A program made the position numbers and the translations under genes. From Xestospongia muta (Eukaryota > Porifera > Demospongiae > Haplosclerida > Petrosiidae), in the NCBI GenBank assembly GCA_963693285.1, contig OY848922.1:5506923-5570922 (forward strand): DNA of 64,000 bases, in the 5' to 3' direction. Shown here one piece after another: positions 10,736-23,098 of this stretch. Positions within the stretch are counted from its first letter, which is position 1. Each line of letters opens with the position of its first letter. Below the pieces are notes generated by a model. It did no database searches. It saw only the letters and a list, made by a program, of their open reading frames with translations, and had not been told where the DNA came from.

Positions 10736-11999
10736 AGTGATAAATGAAATAGTAAGTGAACTAGCTACACAAACTCCACCCACTTCATGTCACTGACTAC
10801 AACTCATCAATATTACAGGTTATATAGTTAGTATACTATGAAAGTGACTTTGTAAATGATTGTGATGACAATGTATCCTACATTACTGTTGATATATAAG
10901 ACTAACTGATCTGTCATTTAATAGTATGTAGTGTACACAGTCAACACTTCATTTATTCATTCAGAAAAGATGAGGTTTCTTTATTAGATTTAATTACCTT
11001 TTACTAAACTCCTCTGTTCATAATATGTAGTGTTTTATTACTGTTAAAAGTATAAGTTATATCTCATGTACATGTCTATGTATCTTTAATATGTAAGTTT
11101 TGTTCAACATGATCATGACATAAACAATTCACTTATCATTGTAGTAATACATAGAGTCAGACCTATACATGTTTCAGAAAGAAGGCTTCATTTTCTATAC
11201 ATATAATCATATCACTAAACAATACATGGTGTGGTCAGAATACATACGTACATTTGTCTGTTTGATAAAACCTCTGTAGCAATCACTGCATCTAATCGTT
11301 AAAGTAACATGTGTTGTCATGACAACAATTCCTTTGAAATATATATGCCTTAGCTTTTCGTGATCAGTTCATTGTCATGTCACTACAAAGAAAGATAAAC
11401 TGAATTTGCACCTGACTGTATGTAATGAGGAAGATATAGTGAAGGACATAACTTACTACACACACCAGTCTAGTCTGAGTACATGTACATATATTATATC
11501 AGTATGGTTCTTATAGTGTGTACTGTTGATATAATAAATTAACCACAAACACTAATGATTATCCTTATAAGGACAAAATGAACAAGTAATATTTCAACTA
11601 TAAAAACTACTATGTCAATGTATCTATTTATATTACTATTATTAGTTCATCAATGTATCCTATATATCTTATTCCTTATGACTTCACTCTCTACTTTGTC
11701 ATCCATTCCATTAAGTAATACATCTACATGTATCTATGAGACCTTCATTCATTAATTGATACATTCATTATCTAGTTATACATTAAATACATTAATATGA
11801 CAAGATGTATGTACAGTAATTGATATACACATCAAATGAGATAGGAATAACTCATATATAGTGGGAGTGGTCAAGTAGAAAAGTGTGCTCAAGAGATACA
11901 TTCACATCCAACACAAATCTTGTCCAGACCTTGTATTAGAGGCAGTCTTATTCATTGAACCATAAATAAACCTTAAACTGATAGTAATCCTAAACATAC

Positions 12000-12860
12000 A
12001 TATCATAGTTCATGATAACTGTCCTAGTATTAACAAACATTTTGTTTCAAGTAATCTTAGAACAAATTCATGTCCATAACTGATATCCTGACCACATGTC
12101 AGTTTATATAGTAGATACTAACAGATAGTATTAGTAGTAGTGGGAGTATTATAACTGTGAATAAACATCTATCCATTTATCAATCCATTTATCCATTCAT
12201 TTGTCCAATCCATCCATCAATCTTCAATAGTTTAAGCTATAAGGCCACACCTATATTGTCGTAATGACACAGATAGTCACACATTTAATGATTAGATTTT
12301 AAATTCCACAACTCATAAGTCAAAGAACACAGTACAGACACTACAAACTACTTCAGAGGAAACAGTCCATAGATATGACCACAGCACTAGTACTCATCAA
12401 TTAAATCCAGTAACTGCAAATATAATTTGTCCTCATAAATAAGTAAATCGTTGTACACATTCAATTCCTCTTTTTCATACATTTCCTTAAGTTATGCTAT
12501 ACTTAACCTCTCATTTATCAGTCCAACAGTACATTTACATGTAGGTCACTACATCCATACAGAAATTACATAGTTGTCACAATCATATTACAATCATACA
12601 AGGTGTGACAAGCTTGAGACAACCTAGGTTCAGATTTGTGATTAAGTAGTCACTAACAGTCTACTTTGTCATAAAGTTGTAGTGAATGTTTACTTTATTG
12701 TAAACAACCATGTACAGTGATTGTCAATAGTGCTAGCTAGGCCCCTATATATAGAATATCAAATTATAATATTATAAAAGTCACTATACCTCAATTGTCT
12801 AATTTACTTAGCTTTTTATATTGTGGATGTTATTAAATGAATGAATAATTATAAGTCAAT
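12000..12860. other. No gene seen
   Basis: AT-rich. 12060-12240 resembles 21900-22290 (shared ATGTCAGTTTATATAG and short CCATTCAT-type runs). No splice-bounded frame recognised. Confidence 0.4.
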
Positions 12861-12883
12861 TCACACTATATAGAATACATATC

Positions 12884-13131
12884 ATGTGGTATATTTCTAT
12901 CATGTTAATTATCAGACCTTGTTTATGTGTATATTATAAACAATATGATGAGAGTGTCTTGATCCACATGGTGGGCTCTTACTTTATTTATGACATTGCA
13001 TACTCAAAGCCTCTTCAGTCACTTCTATTGATGATCCAGTACTACGTGTTTGGACTGCAAGACTTAAAAAATGATACACCTGTAGTTATAGAGATTATGA
13101 CAATTCTAAGGAAGATGGTCAGTAGTTTATA
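12884..13131 (+). CDS. Possible exon, unknown protein
   Basis: An open frame follows the acceptor AATTATCAG near 12916 and ends at a donor-like ATG/GTCAGT. Residues include YDESVLIHMVGSYFIYDIAY and YYVFGLQDLKNDTPVVIEIM. The residue mix is more protein-like than the neighbouring frames, but there is no homologous copy in the window to test it. Confidence 0.3.
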
Positions 13132-13467
13132 ATTCTAAAGTAACTCTGAATTATTATTGTGTACAGTTACTTGCATAATATGTATATGTATTATAACATC
13201 ACTAAATATTTTGTTTACTTCTCTGAAGTCTAACTTAGTTTATGTATAAGTAGCTTTTCTTAAATTTAAAAAATGACTATTTATACTTACAAGAACTGCA
13301 ATACAGTTATAAGGTGTAAATATCAGTCTTACAATTACATTAGGGATAGAGTTTTTAAAGTGTATTGTATGAAACTATTTCAGTATAATTTTACACTCAC
13401 TTTCAACAGTGTATAAAAGTAATTATATCCAGTATCACTGTGATAATTTGCTAGAAGGTATCTGTAA

Positions 13468-13728
13468 CTCACTACTAAAGCATTATCAACTAGTCTAAAC
13501 AATTATACAGTCAGTATTGATGATAGTGTTGAACAAGTATATCACACAGTTATGACTAACTTTAGTAAGTGTTTATGGCAAAACCAATGTGATATACAAG
13601 ATCACCACATTACATCATCAAGTTTGAAAAGAATTCAGTTCACAGGTAGCTTATTCCTCTACCTTGATATGGAAAGAGGTCTCTTCAATGTAAGGAGTAC
13701 TGAAATGAATTGTTATAGCAAAGATTGA
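13468..13728 (+). CDS. Possible terminal exon, unknown protein
   Basis: An 86-codon open frame ends at TGA 13726-13728. It contains NNYTVSIDDSVEQVYHTVMT, NQCDIQDHHITSSSLKRIQF and LYLDMERGLFNVRSTE, which look like real protein. It could be the 3' end of the gene represented by 12884-13131. No domain recognised. 13730-14260 shows nothing convincing. Confidence 0.3.
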   Translation, partial: LTTKALSTSLNNYTVSIDDSVEQVYHTVMTNFSKCLWQNQCDIQDHHITSSSLKRIQFTGSLFLYLDMERGLFNVRSTEMNCYSKD

Positions 13729-14267
13729 CAAGTCATCTGAATTCTAGAGATATTATATAGCTTATTGTTATTAATACAATTATAAATATTAAGTATGTTA
13801 AAGGTAAATCTACATATATTGTTGCACATATTATTAGCTTATCCATTATACTTTGCTTAAAAATTCTTTTCATATGAAGTACACTGGTCTCACTAGCCAT
13901 ACTCATTCACTCTTATGAAGTGGAAAGGATTTGTTAGACTGTAAGTATGCATTTGTTCAGAAAACTACTGAAAGTTGGTGGACAATAAGAAGCATTGTAT
14001 AAGTCATTGAAAAATTAAAAGACAAGGAGTCAAAGGCTAACCATACTTTGAAAGTCAGAAGCTTAAACACTGAGAGGTTATAATTAGTCCAGTACCACCT
14101 CCTAAATGATTCCCATACTTATAGTTGATAATTTATCCATGATAATAGACATCACTACCTAAAGTTAATGTTACCTTCACAAACTGTATCAGTCTCTTAG
14201 GACAGCTTTTAAGGATCAATAATTTGGATAGTAACTGAAAAATACAAGACTATTAGCATGTCATTAC

Positions 14268-15764
14268 CAATCACTTGAATTAATAATAAAATACTTTCAT
14301 TGAAAAGTTCTTTGTCTTTCTTGTCATCAAGAGTGAAGAGAAGCTGTTTCAGTTTAGGCCTATACCTAAGTTCCAATCAAGAATACACAACTGTTCTTTT
14401 TTCTAAGTCAGCCAAGTTTCTAATTATCAAATGGATAGTAGTCTCTTCATCTAACCTGATAATAGTTTAGATTTTCATCCTAAACAAGAATAAAGAGCCA
14501 ATTAACATAAGTATATAATCACAGTGTTAAAAGTCTTATTAATAACTCACTACTTTCCAAATATTCAATGATGTGCATTGCTCAAGGATTTCCATAACTG
14601 GAGGTTAAATATCTCTTATCCATTTCTATCTACTAGAAAATGTTCTGCTATCAAAGACTGTAGTGTAGCAAGACAACAGTTTTGTCTTTCTTTTATAATA
14701 CTCCTGTTGTAACATAGCCACATTTGTTGTTAACTTAATTATCATTATCTAAATCATCAATGTGGCACTTGTGTCATCATTCCAACATGTTTTGAGGTCT
14801 TCCATTATTTTGGAGATGGTTCAATAGTAACAGTAAATGTTTTAGAAGCAGGTAGAAGATGAACAAACTATCAGTCACATAAGTTAGCTTTCCAATTACC
14901 CTGAGAAATGAACAACTTCTTCATAGCAAATACAAAATGAAAATTTGTCACACTTATATAAATTTTCTGCATAGGTTTCAATCTCTTTACAAACATACAG
15001 TGTTGTACTGATCACTTGAAGGGTTTCTTGTATGTACCATTATTAATATGGAGAGATCTTGAATAATCTTTGTTCTAATAATCTCACCTGTGGCGGCTAA
15101 AACTTCATCTGTCTGGAAAGAGAAAGCAGAGAGTACCACAAATGTGTAATGATAATTTGACATGTAGTACTAAAAGTCAAAAAACAAGGATTGTCAAATA
15201 TAGATATTTGCTGTACAAACTTCAGTATAGTTAACTCGTGATCCAAGCAATTGATGGCAAGACTATTGTTTTCCTAATAATGATAATACAATGATAATTA
15301 TCATAACAAAAACAACAAGAGATCAACTTATTGACCTTCTCAGCAGATATTGCAATGTCTATAATCTTTTCTGGCTTGACTCTTTCTCCTAGTATTTTCT
15401 CAGCAACTTCTTTGAGCTGTCCATCACCTATTGAAAGAAACGTTTAGCCATTGATCGAAAGATTTGGAAGTTGTTCAAAACTGTATGGAGGATTCCTTCG
15501 GATGATAGAAATGCAAGTACTCTATCAGCTAATAAATATTACAAGACAACACTGTTCACCATTTAACAAAGATTATGCAGTTGTTGTGATAACGCAGGTT
15601 CAAAGTTCCTATTGCGCATGCTCGTATTTTTTTCGAGGACATTATTTAGAATTTATATAGAACCTACCGGTATGCTGAATCTGTAGTGCTGTTGTCTTTC
15701 TTGTACAAGTAACCCGTAGATCTTGTGAACCTTAAAGTCTATCCGCTGATTCCGCTCTGGTCAT
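14268..15764 (-). pseudogene. Decayed multi-exon gene of unknown function
   Basis: Several pieces on the minus strand join in compatible phases. 15668-15764 starts MTRAESADRL, has an in-frame TAA, then DLRVTCTRKTTALQIQHT. 15336-15427 codes DGQLKEVAEKILGERVKPEK then IIDIAISAEK with a GT donor. 15088-15112 codes TDEVLAAT. 14900-14984 codes EIETYAENLYKCDKFSFCIC. 14268-14450 codes ETTIHLIIRNLADLEKRTVV then YS, a TGA where Trp would fit, and RPKLKQLLFTLDDKKDKELF. Two clean nonsense codons inside otherwise good frames suggest recent loss. I do not recognise the family. Confidence 0.45.
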
Positions 15765-16440
15765 TCCTACTACCAAATATCATATAATTTTTTAGACATA
15801 TCTGACAGGTCCATGCACACAGACTCGGCTTCTGTATCACCTGTTGTCTGAGTGGTTCTCAAAAACAATTGAAAACGTTCACAATTTTTAGAAACGATGT
15901 GTATGATATCCACAATTAATCTGAATCAGTTCTTCAATCTGCTATGGCTCGTACCTTTCAAGACAGAAATCCAGGTGACCCTGATCACTGATTGAATCTT
16001 GAAACTGACTCATTCCATAGCATGATGTCACTGTACTTTTAAATGAGTCTCAGCCTTTTTCAGAACTTGTCTAAAATAATAGAATTGTTTCTGTACAGCC
16101 TCCAAGTGACCCTTTGCTGTTTGCAAGATCTACAATAGAGATCAAAAGCAATTCAGGTACCATACTCCTAATTATCCTAAGTACTCATACTGTACTTTAG
16201 TACAGTGTTCTACCTTACAACATATGTATACTTTGAATGTATGTAATACTTTGTATCTCTGTTATAACAGAGTGGGAGCTTACCAGAAACTAATTTTTAG
16301 TGGAATGTTCATACTTCTCACAATTATCGTACTGTTTCTCTGACACTGCCAACATAATACAACATTGACTTATTAATGAATACATGAGGTAAGTATTGAT
16401 TCCAAACACTGTAAAATATGTTCTTAGAATACTGTATTTG
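15765..16440. other. No gene seen
   Basis: No splice-bounded or conserved frame found. The frame at 16290-16496 overlaps the element end that follows and has no recognisable residues. Confidence 0.4.
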
Positions 16441-16545
16441 CTAGTTGTTAGGTACATATGGTTATTAAGTGCATAGCATTTGTTAAGTGCACACATTTAT
16501 CTTGGTCAGAACTCTTTTTTTATTAAGCACTTAATGAATTATTAA
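16440..16545. mobile_element. Element end with GTGCTTAA motifs, second copy
   Basis: Inverted copy of 1555-1627, sharing GAGTTCTGACCAAGATAAAT and the spaced GTGCTTAA/GTGCACTTAA motifs. A further TTGTTAAGCACG lies at about 16786, so an element may span 16440-16800 with the HIRAN-like fragment inside. Confidence 0.45.
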
Positions 16546-16554
16546 CAAGCAATA

Positions 16555-16728
16555 TGCATGACCGACAATGTATCCATCCTTCATCACAGATACAGCAAAA
16601 TGGTTGTGTTCATTTGATTCCTCTTTCACTAATAGAACTTCTCCAACTGAAGGTGTCCATACTTTTTTGTAAATGTGACGACTTCAAATTATTCTGTCAA
16701 ATGAGAACTCAGTAGAAACACCAGCCAT
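16555..16728 (-). pseudogene. HIRAN-like domain fragment
   Basis: From ATG at 16728: MAGVSTEFSFDRII, stop, SRHIYKKVWTPSVGEVLLVK, EESNEHNHFAVSVMKDGYIV, GH. The run G-E-x-L-x-x-x-x-E-x-N-x-x-x-x-x-A-V-x-V-x-x-x-x-x-x-V-G-H fits HIRAN domains, small folds that in other proteins bind single-stranded DNA 3' ends. A related piece lies at 51527-51652. Context (flanked by repeated element motifs) suggests it travels with a mobile element. Confidence 0.55.
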
Positions 16729-17289
16729 ATCCTCCACGTGTTCAAGTGAGAACCACACTCAGAAAAGTGACATCATCTGCAAATATTATTTGTTAAGCAC
16801 GTATCCTTATCAAGTATATATTTTCTTTCTGTGGAGGTACAAGCACATGTGCTTACAAATACGATAAAGTCTGTAATTTGTTGTCTCAGTAGATTGTATA
16901 GTGTTCACAATATACAACTTGCTTACATGTACTTGAGAGTAAAAGTTGAAATCCATACAATTGTATAGAGATATTCTACCTACAAAATATATGAGTAATC
17001 CCTAAATCCCTCAGCATAATATTGAATACAAACAGACTTTGATACCTCTTCATGACTAAACGCATTCACAGGTTGTCATTCTATATCAATAATAATAACA
17101 CAGCTATTGTGTTATGTTTGTTAATAAACCTTGTTTCTATTCCATCCTGTGTGTAGTTGTTTCTGATAGTGTCCAGGAGATAAATAGCTTCTAACCCATG
17201 AACTAATAGAAACAATTTTTGGCAAATCTAGTAAGGCAAACACTTTATTGATTCTGTTTTGACTGTTTCACTGTACCATTACTTCATTA

Positions 17290-17462
17290 TGACTGAAAGT
17301 ACTTGCTACCTTATTTTGTTTTCTAGGAACATACCTCATACCTGTTGTCACTTCTTCAATGTTAATATTGGGAAATAGTTGTCACATGACTATGAGGTCA
17401 AATTCATCTTTACATAATTCAGTCATGTCATCTCTAACATTATCAAGGTATTTTTGACTTAA
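17290..17462 (-). pseudogene. Decayed exon, paralogue of 20727-20958
   Basis: Minus-strand frame KYLDNVRDDMTELCKDEFDL, IVM, TGA stop, QLFPNINIEEVTTGMRYVPR. Matches the open frame at 20.8 kb residue by residue, with one nonsense codon. Family unknown. Confidence 0.5.
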
Positions 17463-17610
17463 GTTTATGTAGCACATTACTTTACACCCACAACCATTAC
17501 TGTTGAAATTATTTGGATTTTAGTTGTCTTTTTCTGATAAGGTCTTTGTGTCCACAACTTTTTTTTTATAAACTGTTATAAATTTATGATAATAGTAACG
17601 TATAGTGATT

Positions 17611-20005
17611 GGTATCTGCTGATCGTGTCATAAAGGAATCTCTCCTAACTCAAGTTTCTAAACTATCTTCATTATTATATGTACATTAGTAACTGCAGTA
17701 GTAATATCTTACTATCTATGATTTAAATAAACTCTCAGAAAATGGGTAAGAAATATGTCAATATCTGGTATTCACTGTGTAACATATTCTTTTACTCAGT
17801 GGATAGTTTCCTATACTTCATAATTCCTTTTGTTAAAGTGTTGTTTGTTATGGTGGAGAATACATTATTATCAACAAGTATGATGTCATTATAATGTTGT
17901 TTGTTAATTTATATAATCCTTACAGAGAAGACAAACTCAACTTGCTAGGCAGGCCCAGATTTGTCAAATAGCAATTACAAGAGCACAAAATGCTCGGTTA
18001 GTTCTATTGATATCAATGTATAGAATTATTAACCCTCATAGCCACCATGTGAGGAAGGGTTAAAGTACATGCTTTTTGTGTCAATGTGTCTGTCTGTTAC
18101 AAAAGCACATGTAATGTGGCAGAGTTTATCACTCCCAAAAAATTACTATTATTATTTACAGTACACAATTATCTACATTTCAACATATGAATTTCCCAAA
18201 AAAGTTTCCTTCCCAAATAATTTGGATTTTACTTGTTTTTGTGATAAGGTTTTCATATCCACAACTATTTTATTATAATTATAATTGTCCATGATCATTA
18301 GATTATACACTAACTGTGATTATAATAATACATTGTATTACATGTTACTAGAGATACAGCTCAATAAGAGGAGATAGAGAGACTACTGAAATGTAACTTA
18401 CATAGGCTATTTACAAGAACATGTTATGATAGTCATCATGATATACTATCTCTTGTTTGTCCATCAGGTCAGATTAAATACTCCCATCTGACAACTCCAT
18501 GTTGTTCTATTGTCATAACTCCAAATGATAATTTACAATTTGGATGGATGTGGTTGTCAGTTAAATGATCCTATTATGTCATCATCTTATAATCAAGTTA
18601 TAAATGGTCATGATAAACCTATAAAAGTTATGAAAGTGGCAACAGCTAATGAAGTAGGTATCCCATGTCCATGATATTCTGTACTTACTAACTACTCTTA
18701 AAGATGGCTGTTATGACAATGATGTCTTCATACATAGCCATAGGAACTTCAAATGACAAGTAAATAAAGTAAATGAACTAGGCAACCAAACTCCACCCAC
18801 TTATTATACTGACTATAACTCATCAATATTACAGGTTACATAATTAGTATACTATAAAAGTGACTTTGTAAATGATAGTGATGACAATGTATCCTACATT
18901 ACTGTTGATATATAAAGACTAACTGATCTGTCATTCAATAGTATGTAGTGTACACAGTCAACACTTCATTTATTCATTTAGAAAAGATGACATTTCTTTA
19001 TTAGCTTTAACTACCTTATACTAAACTCCTCTGTACATAATATGTAGTGTTTTATTCCTGTTAAAAGTATAAATTATATCTCATGTACATGTCTATGTAC
19101 CTTTGATATGTAAATTTTGTTCAACATGATGATGATATAAACAATTCACTTATCATTGTAGTAATACATAGGATCAGACCTATACATGTTTTAGAAAGAA
19201 GGCTTCATTTTCGACATACATAATCATATCACTAAACATTACATAATGTGATCAGAATACATACATACATTAGTCTGTTTGATCAAAACTCTGTTGCATT
19301 CATTGTGTTATATTATTAAAGTAACATGCGTTGCCATGACAACCATTACATTGAATTAGACATGCCTTTACTTTTCATGATCAGTTCATTGTCATGTCAC
19401 TACAAAGAGAGATAAACTGAATTTACAACTGACTCTGTATGTACTGAGGAGAATATAGTGAAGGACATAACTTACTACACACACCTGTCTAGTGTGAGGA
19501 GTACATGTACATATATTATATCAGTATGTTTCTTATAGCATGTACAGTTGACATAATAAATTAACCACAAACACTCTAATGATTATCCTTATAAGGACAA
19601 AATGAACAAGTAATGTTATCAACTATAAAATCTACTTGTCAATGTATTTATTTATCATTAGTTCATCAATGTATCCTATATATCTTATTCCTTATGACTT
19701 CACTCTCTACTTTGTAATCTATTCCATTAAATCATACATCTACATGTATCTATCAGACCTTCATTCATTAATTGATACATTCATTATCTAGTTATACATT
19801 AAATACATTAATATGACAAGATGTATGTACAGTAATTGATATACACATCAAATTAGTTTAATGAGATATGAGGATGTCATATATAGTGAGAGTAGTCACA
19901 TAAGTGTGTTCAAGAGATAGATTTACCCTCAAACAAAATTTATCCAAGACTTAACATTAGAGGCTGTCTTTTCCATTGAATCATAAAACTTAAATTGATT
20001 GTAAT
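17611..20005 (+). repeat. Duplicated region, copy 2
   Basis: Same-orientation match to 8629-12000. It lacks the 9063-9575 insertion. The decayed coding piece is described separately; 18760-20005 holds conserved DNA with no exon that I can see. Confidence 0.75.
18344..18740 (+). pseudogene. Decayed coding region of unknown gene, copy 2
   Basis: After acceptor ATCAG: GQIKYSHLTTPCCSIVITPN DNLQ, then a shifted frame with LDGCGCQLNDPIMSSSYNQV and PIKVMKVATANEVG. The first segment (opposite 10341-10427) has stops. Copy 1 keeps some parts that copy 2 lost, and the reverse. Confidence 0.45.
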
Positions 20006-20726
20006 TCCGATTATGAAACTCTTCAATGAATTAATCCATTACAGTGTATGGTATGGTATTACTATAATAACATGATACAGTAATGTAACATAGGAAAAGT
20101 TGGCCTGGTATGTGTCAACTCTTCTTGGCATTATATTGTTCTCTAGGACTTGTGATATATAGACTACATCAGATGTGTGTATTGAATTGATAGATAGATA
20201 CTGAATAGACAGATGGATGGTTTGATATATACAAGAATGGAGTAACTGATTCCTCTCTGTATTATTATTGTGTTAGTTATTTGTTAATATGTTCGGAGGA
20301 TATGATGAAGAACATACTGTTCTATTATATAACTATTTCCTATACCTTGGACACTCATCTTGGGTAGTAATGGGAATAGCTGTATCTTAAGGTAGTCAAT
20401 TTACTATAGTATATGTCACTATATGATGTAAATATGTATACAATTGTCACCATACCTTACCATACCTCTTGTTATAATAAAATTGACTATTTTAAATTTA
20501 TTGTTATCTTTTACATAGGTCTTACTACACGTGTTATACTCATCCAACACTCACTAGCAGCTACATTCTTTGAACAATATCAAGGAAAGTATTTTATAAA
20601 CATATTGGTTTTATACTATTGACTAGTATTGGATGTCTGTTTAATAATGAAATTTCAAGGAGAAATAGACATAGGCTATGTTAATATAGTGTATTCTAGT
20701 ATGTATATGGTGTGTAGAAGTACTTG
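20005..20726. other. No gene seen
   Basis: AT-rich sequence with short random frames only. Confidence 0.4.
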
Positions 20727-20958
20727 TTAAACTGTTTTATGTATTATTAGTAGATATGAATTATTACTCAAGAATAGGAGCTTTACTCTGTGATTACTAA
20801 AAGTACTTGATGGCTTATTTTGTTCCTTAGGAACACATCTCCAACCTGTTGTCACTTCTTCAATGTTAACATTAACCAGTAGTTGTGTCATGACTATGAC
20901 ATTGAGTTCATCTTTAGACAATTTAGTCATATTATCTTTGACATTATCAAGGTATTTT
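20727..20958 (-). CDS. Possible exon, unknown protein (paralogue of 17290-17462)
   Basis: Open minus-strand frame: LDNVKDNMTKLSKDELNVIV, MTQLLVNVNIEEVTTGWRCV, PKEQNKPSSTFSNHRVKLL. The conservation of INIEEVTTG and the charge pattern between the two copies supports real coding origin. The end of the exon is not clear. No domain recognised. Confidence 0.4.
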
Positions 20959-20979
20959 CAATTAAATTTTGTAACACTT

Positions 20980-21480
20980 TCCTTTATACTCACAGCTATT
21001 ATATAAAAGTTTTAATGAATAATATGTTCTTTTTCATAATTATGTTAATCTGTCTTCATCTCTCTCTTTATCTGTTTCATTTATTTTAGATGGACTGGTA
21101 TTTGTAGCTATAACTAGAGGAACTATAAGTGGTTCTGTGAGGATATACATCAAAGCAGTCAACATTTATTTAGATGATATCTGAAGATTCATCATCTTTA
21201 AATTCTTCTAAGTCACTTAATTGTTCTATTCATCATTAGTTTTTTTCAATTAATTTTTTTCAATTAAGTTTTCGTGAATAATATATTCTCTTTCATATGT
21301 TAATCTGTTTTCATCTCTTTTTATTTGTTTTTTTTGATTTCATGTAGACTGGTACTTGTAGCCATAATTGGAAGATCTATATCAAAGCAGTCAACATTTA
21401 TTTAGATTATGCTGACAATTCATCATCTTCAAATTCTTCTAAGTGACTTGATTCTTCCATTCCATCATCACACTCCTTCT
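20980..21480. repeat. Local tandem duplication
   Basis: About 20990-21245 is repeated at 21260-21470: both contain TATGTT(A)ATCTG..TCATCTCT, GACTGGTA(T/C)TTGTAGC, ATCAAAGCAGTCAACATTTA and AAATTCTTCTAAGT. No conserved frame. Confidence 0.55.
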
Positions 21481-23098
21481 TGCCATTTTTGTCATTAGTT
21501 TCTTTTTTAATTTTATTATTTACAATAAAATTGAAACAATGCTTATCTATATGTATGTATTTTCTTACGTTCTAGAAATATTGTTTTTTTCAAAGTACTC
21601 ATCAAATAAAGTTAAATGACTATCCTTGTCATCACTTGGTAGTACAGCATTGTTAGGAAGATGAGCTATTCTCTCTATACTGGTGATGGATACTAGAAGC
21701 TATTAATTAAAATTCAAATAATGTCATATGAATTTATAGTCATCATTGTACTATAAAGATTTAAATCACTATGTCTCAAATTGTCATTTACTCATATGGT
21801 TTGTATGTCTTGGCATAAAAGGAAGCTGTACGTACTATACAAGTACTGTTTCTGATTATTATAAAAACTGACAAATTATGTTGTTTTTTTATTAGCTCAA
21901 TTACATTGTCAACCACATCCTTTCTAACCATATGTCAGTTTATATAGAACTAGTGTAATATGTAATGTTAATCAGCAACCAATAGACAGTACTAAATTCT
22001 TAGTTGTAGTGAGTATACTTGTAACATTAAAATTAAGCCATGTGCGAAATATAGATCATACATATATTTTAAGTTTCATTGTCAAGGGAATATGTCTGTC
22101 TAATTAGTAGAATATCAATTTATTTATTTATTAACTGGTCTTGAATATAAGTTTCAAGATGAAACACTATTGTTAAGATTTAATACATAAGAAATTATTA
22201 GGCAACCAGAAACAAATTTCACCCATTAACCAAAATATAATAATAATTATTGTTTCAATCAATCTTCTAGTTTTCTACTTATCCATTCATCAATTCATAA
22301 ATTCATCATACATGATGTTATCTATATTTATCTATGTCTACTTATTGATTATACTCAGTATAAAGACACTACCTAACACTATGTTTAATTTCTCAAATTA
22401 ACATACACATATACATGTATAAGGGACTTTAGTAAGGCACAACATACTACATACAATGTAGTTTATATGACAAACGTGTACATGTAATGATACTTATTAT
22501 ACCAATGACAATTTTTATACAATTTGTATACAAATGGTATTATTATTGTGCATATATACATGTATAGTAATATCATACATTCTTTAATATATTGTATCTC
22601 AACTATCTTCAGACTGGACAACATCAATGATGGAAATATGTAAGTCAAAGCCTTCATCTTCCTTCTTTTCCAATTTAATTACAAATTTTAATAGACATGG
22701 CATAGTCTAATATGATTTATTTTAGTTGTTTGACAATGTTAAAGCTTATATTATGCTCATACTAGTGTAAAACATAGTTATTTGGTTAATAAATGTTACT
22801 TACACTAATAAGCATTTATTGTGTACAAACTTCACTATCTGTTCACTATTATAGAATTTACCTGTCCAACAACAAAGCTATTGTTATGTACAGTACAAAT
22901 GTAGCAGTGGTTAGTTTATCAGTCAGTTCATGTTACGATGGCCATTAATTTAGTGTTTTAAAGGTTTATATATTTGAATTATATTTTAAGATACCAGTAG
23001 TATGGAATAGATAGCAAATTTTGAGTCGATTTTTAACAATTGATCAGATTAGTGAAAATAATTGATTATTTATTGTCTATTTAAAATGGATGGTTATT
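21480..23098. other. No gene seen
   Basis: 21900-22290 resembles 12060-12240. The remainder is AT-rich with random short frames. Confidence 0.4.

Larger units (their letters stand above)
8629..12000 (+). repeat. Duplicated region, copy 1 (decayed plus-strand gene)
   Basis: Aligns in the same orientation with 17611-20005, starting at GGTATCTGCT. Copy 1 has an extra insertion at about 9063-9575 and more sequence near 9800-10250. Both copies keep pieces that look coding on the plus strand (8954-9022 and 10341-10735 here), so this is a duplicated gene or gene fragment that has decayed. About 10740-12000 shows no exon; it is conserved between copies only as DNA. Confidence 0.75.
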
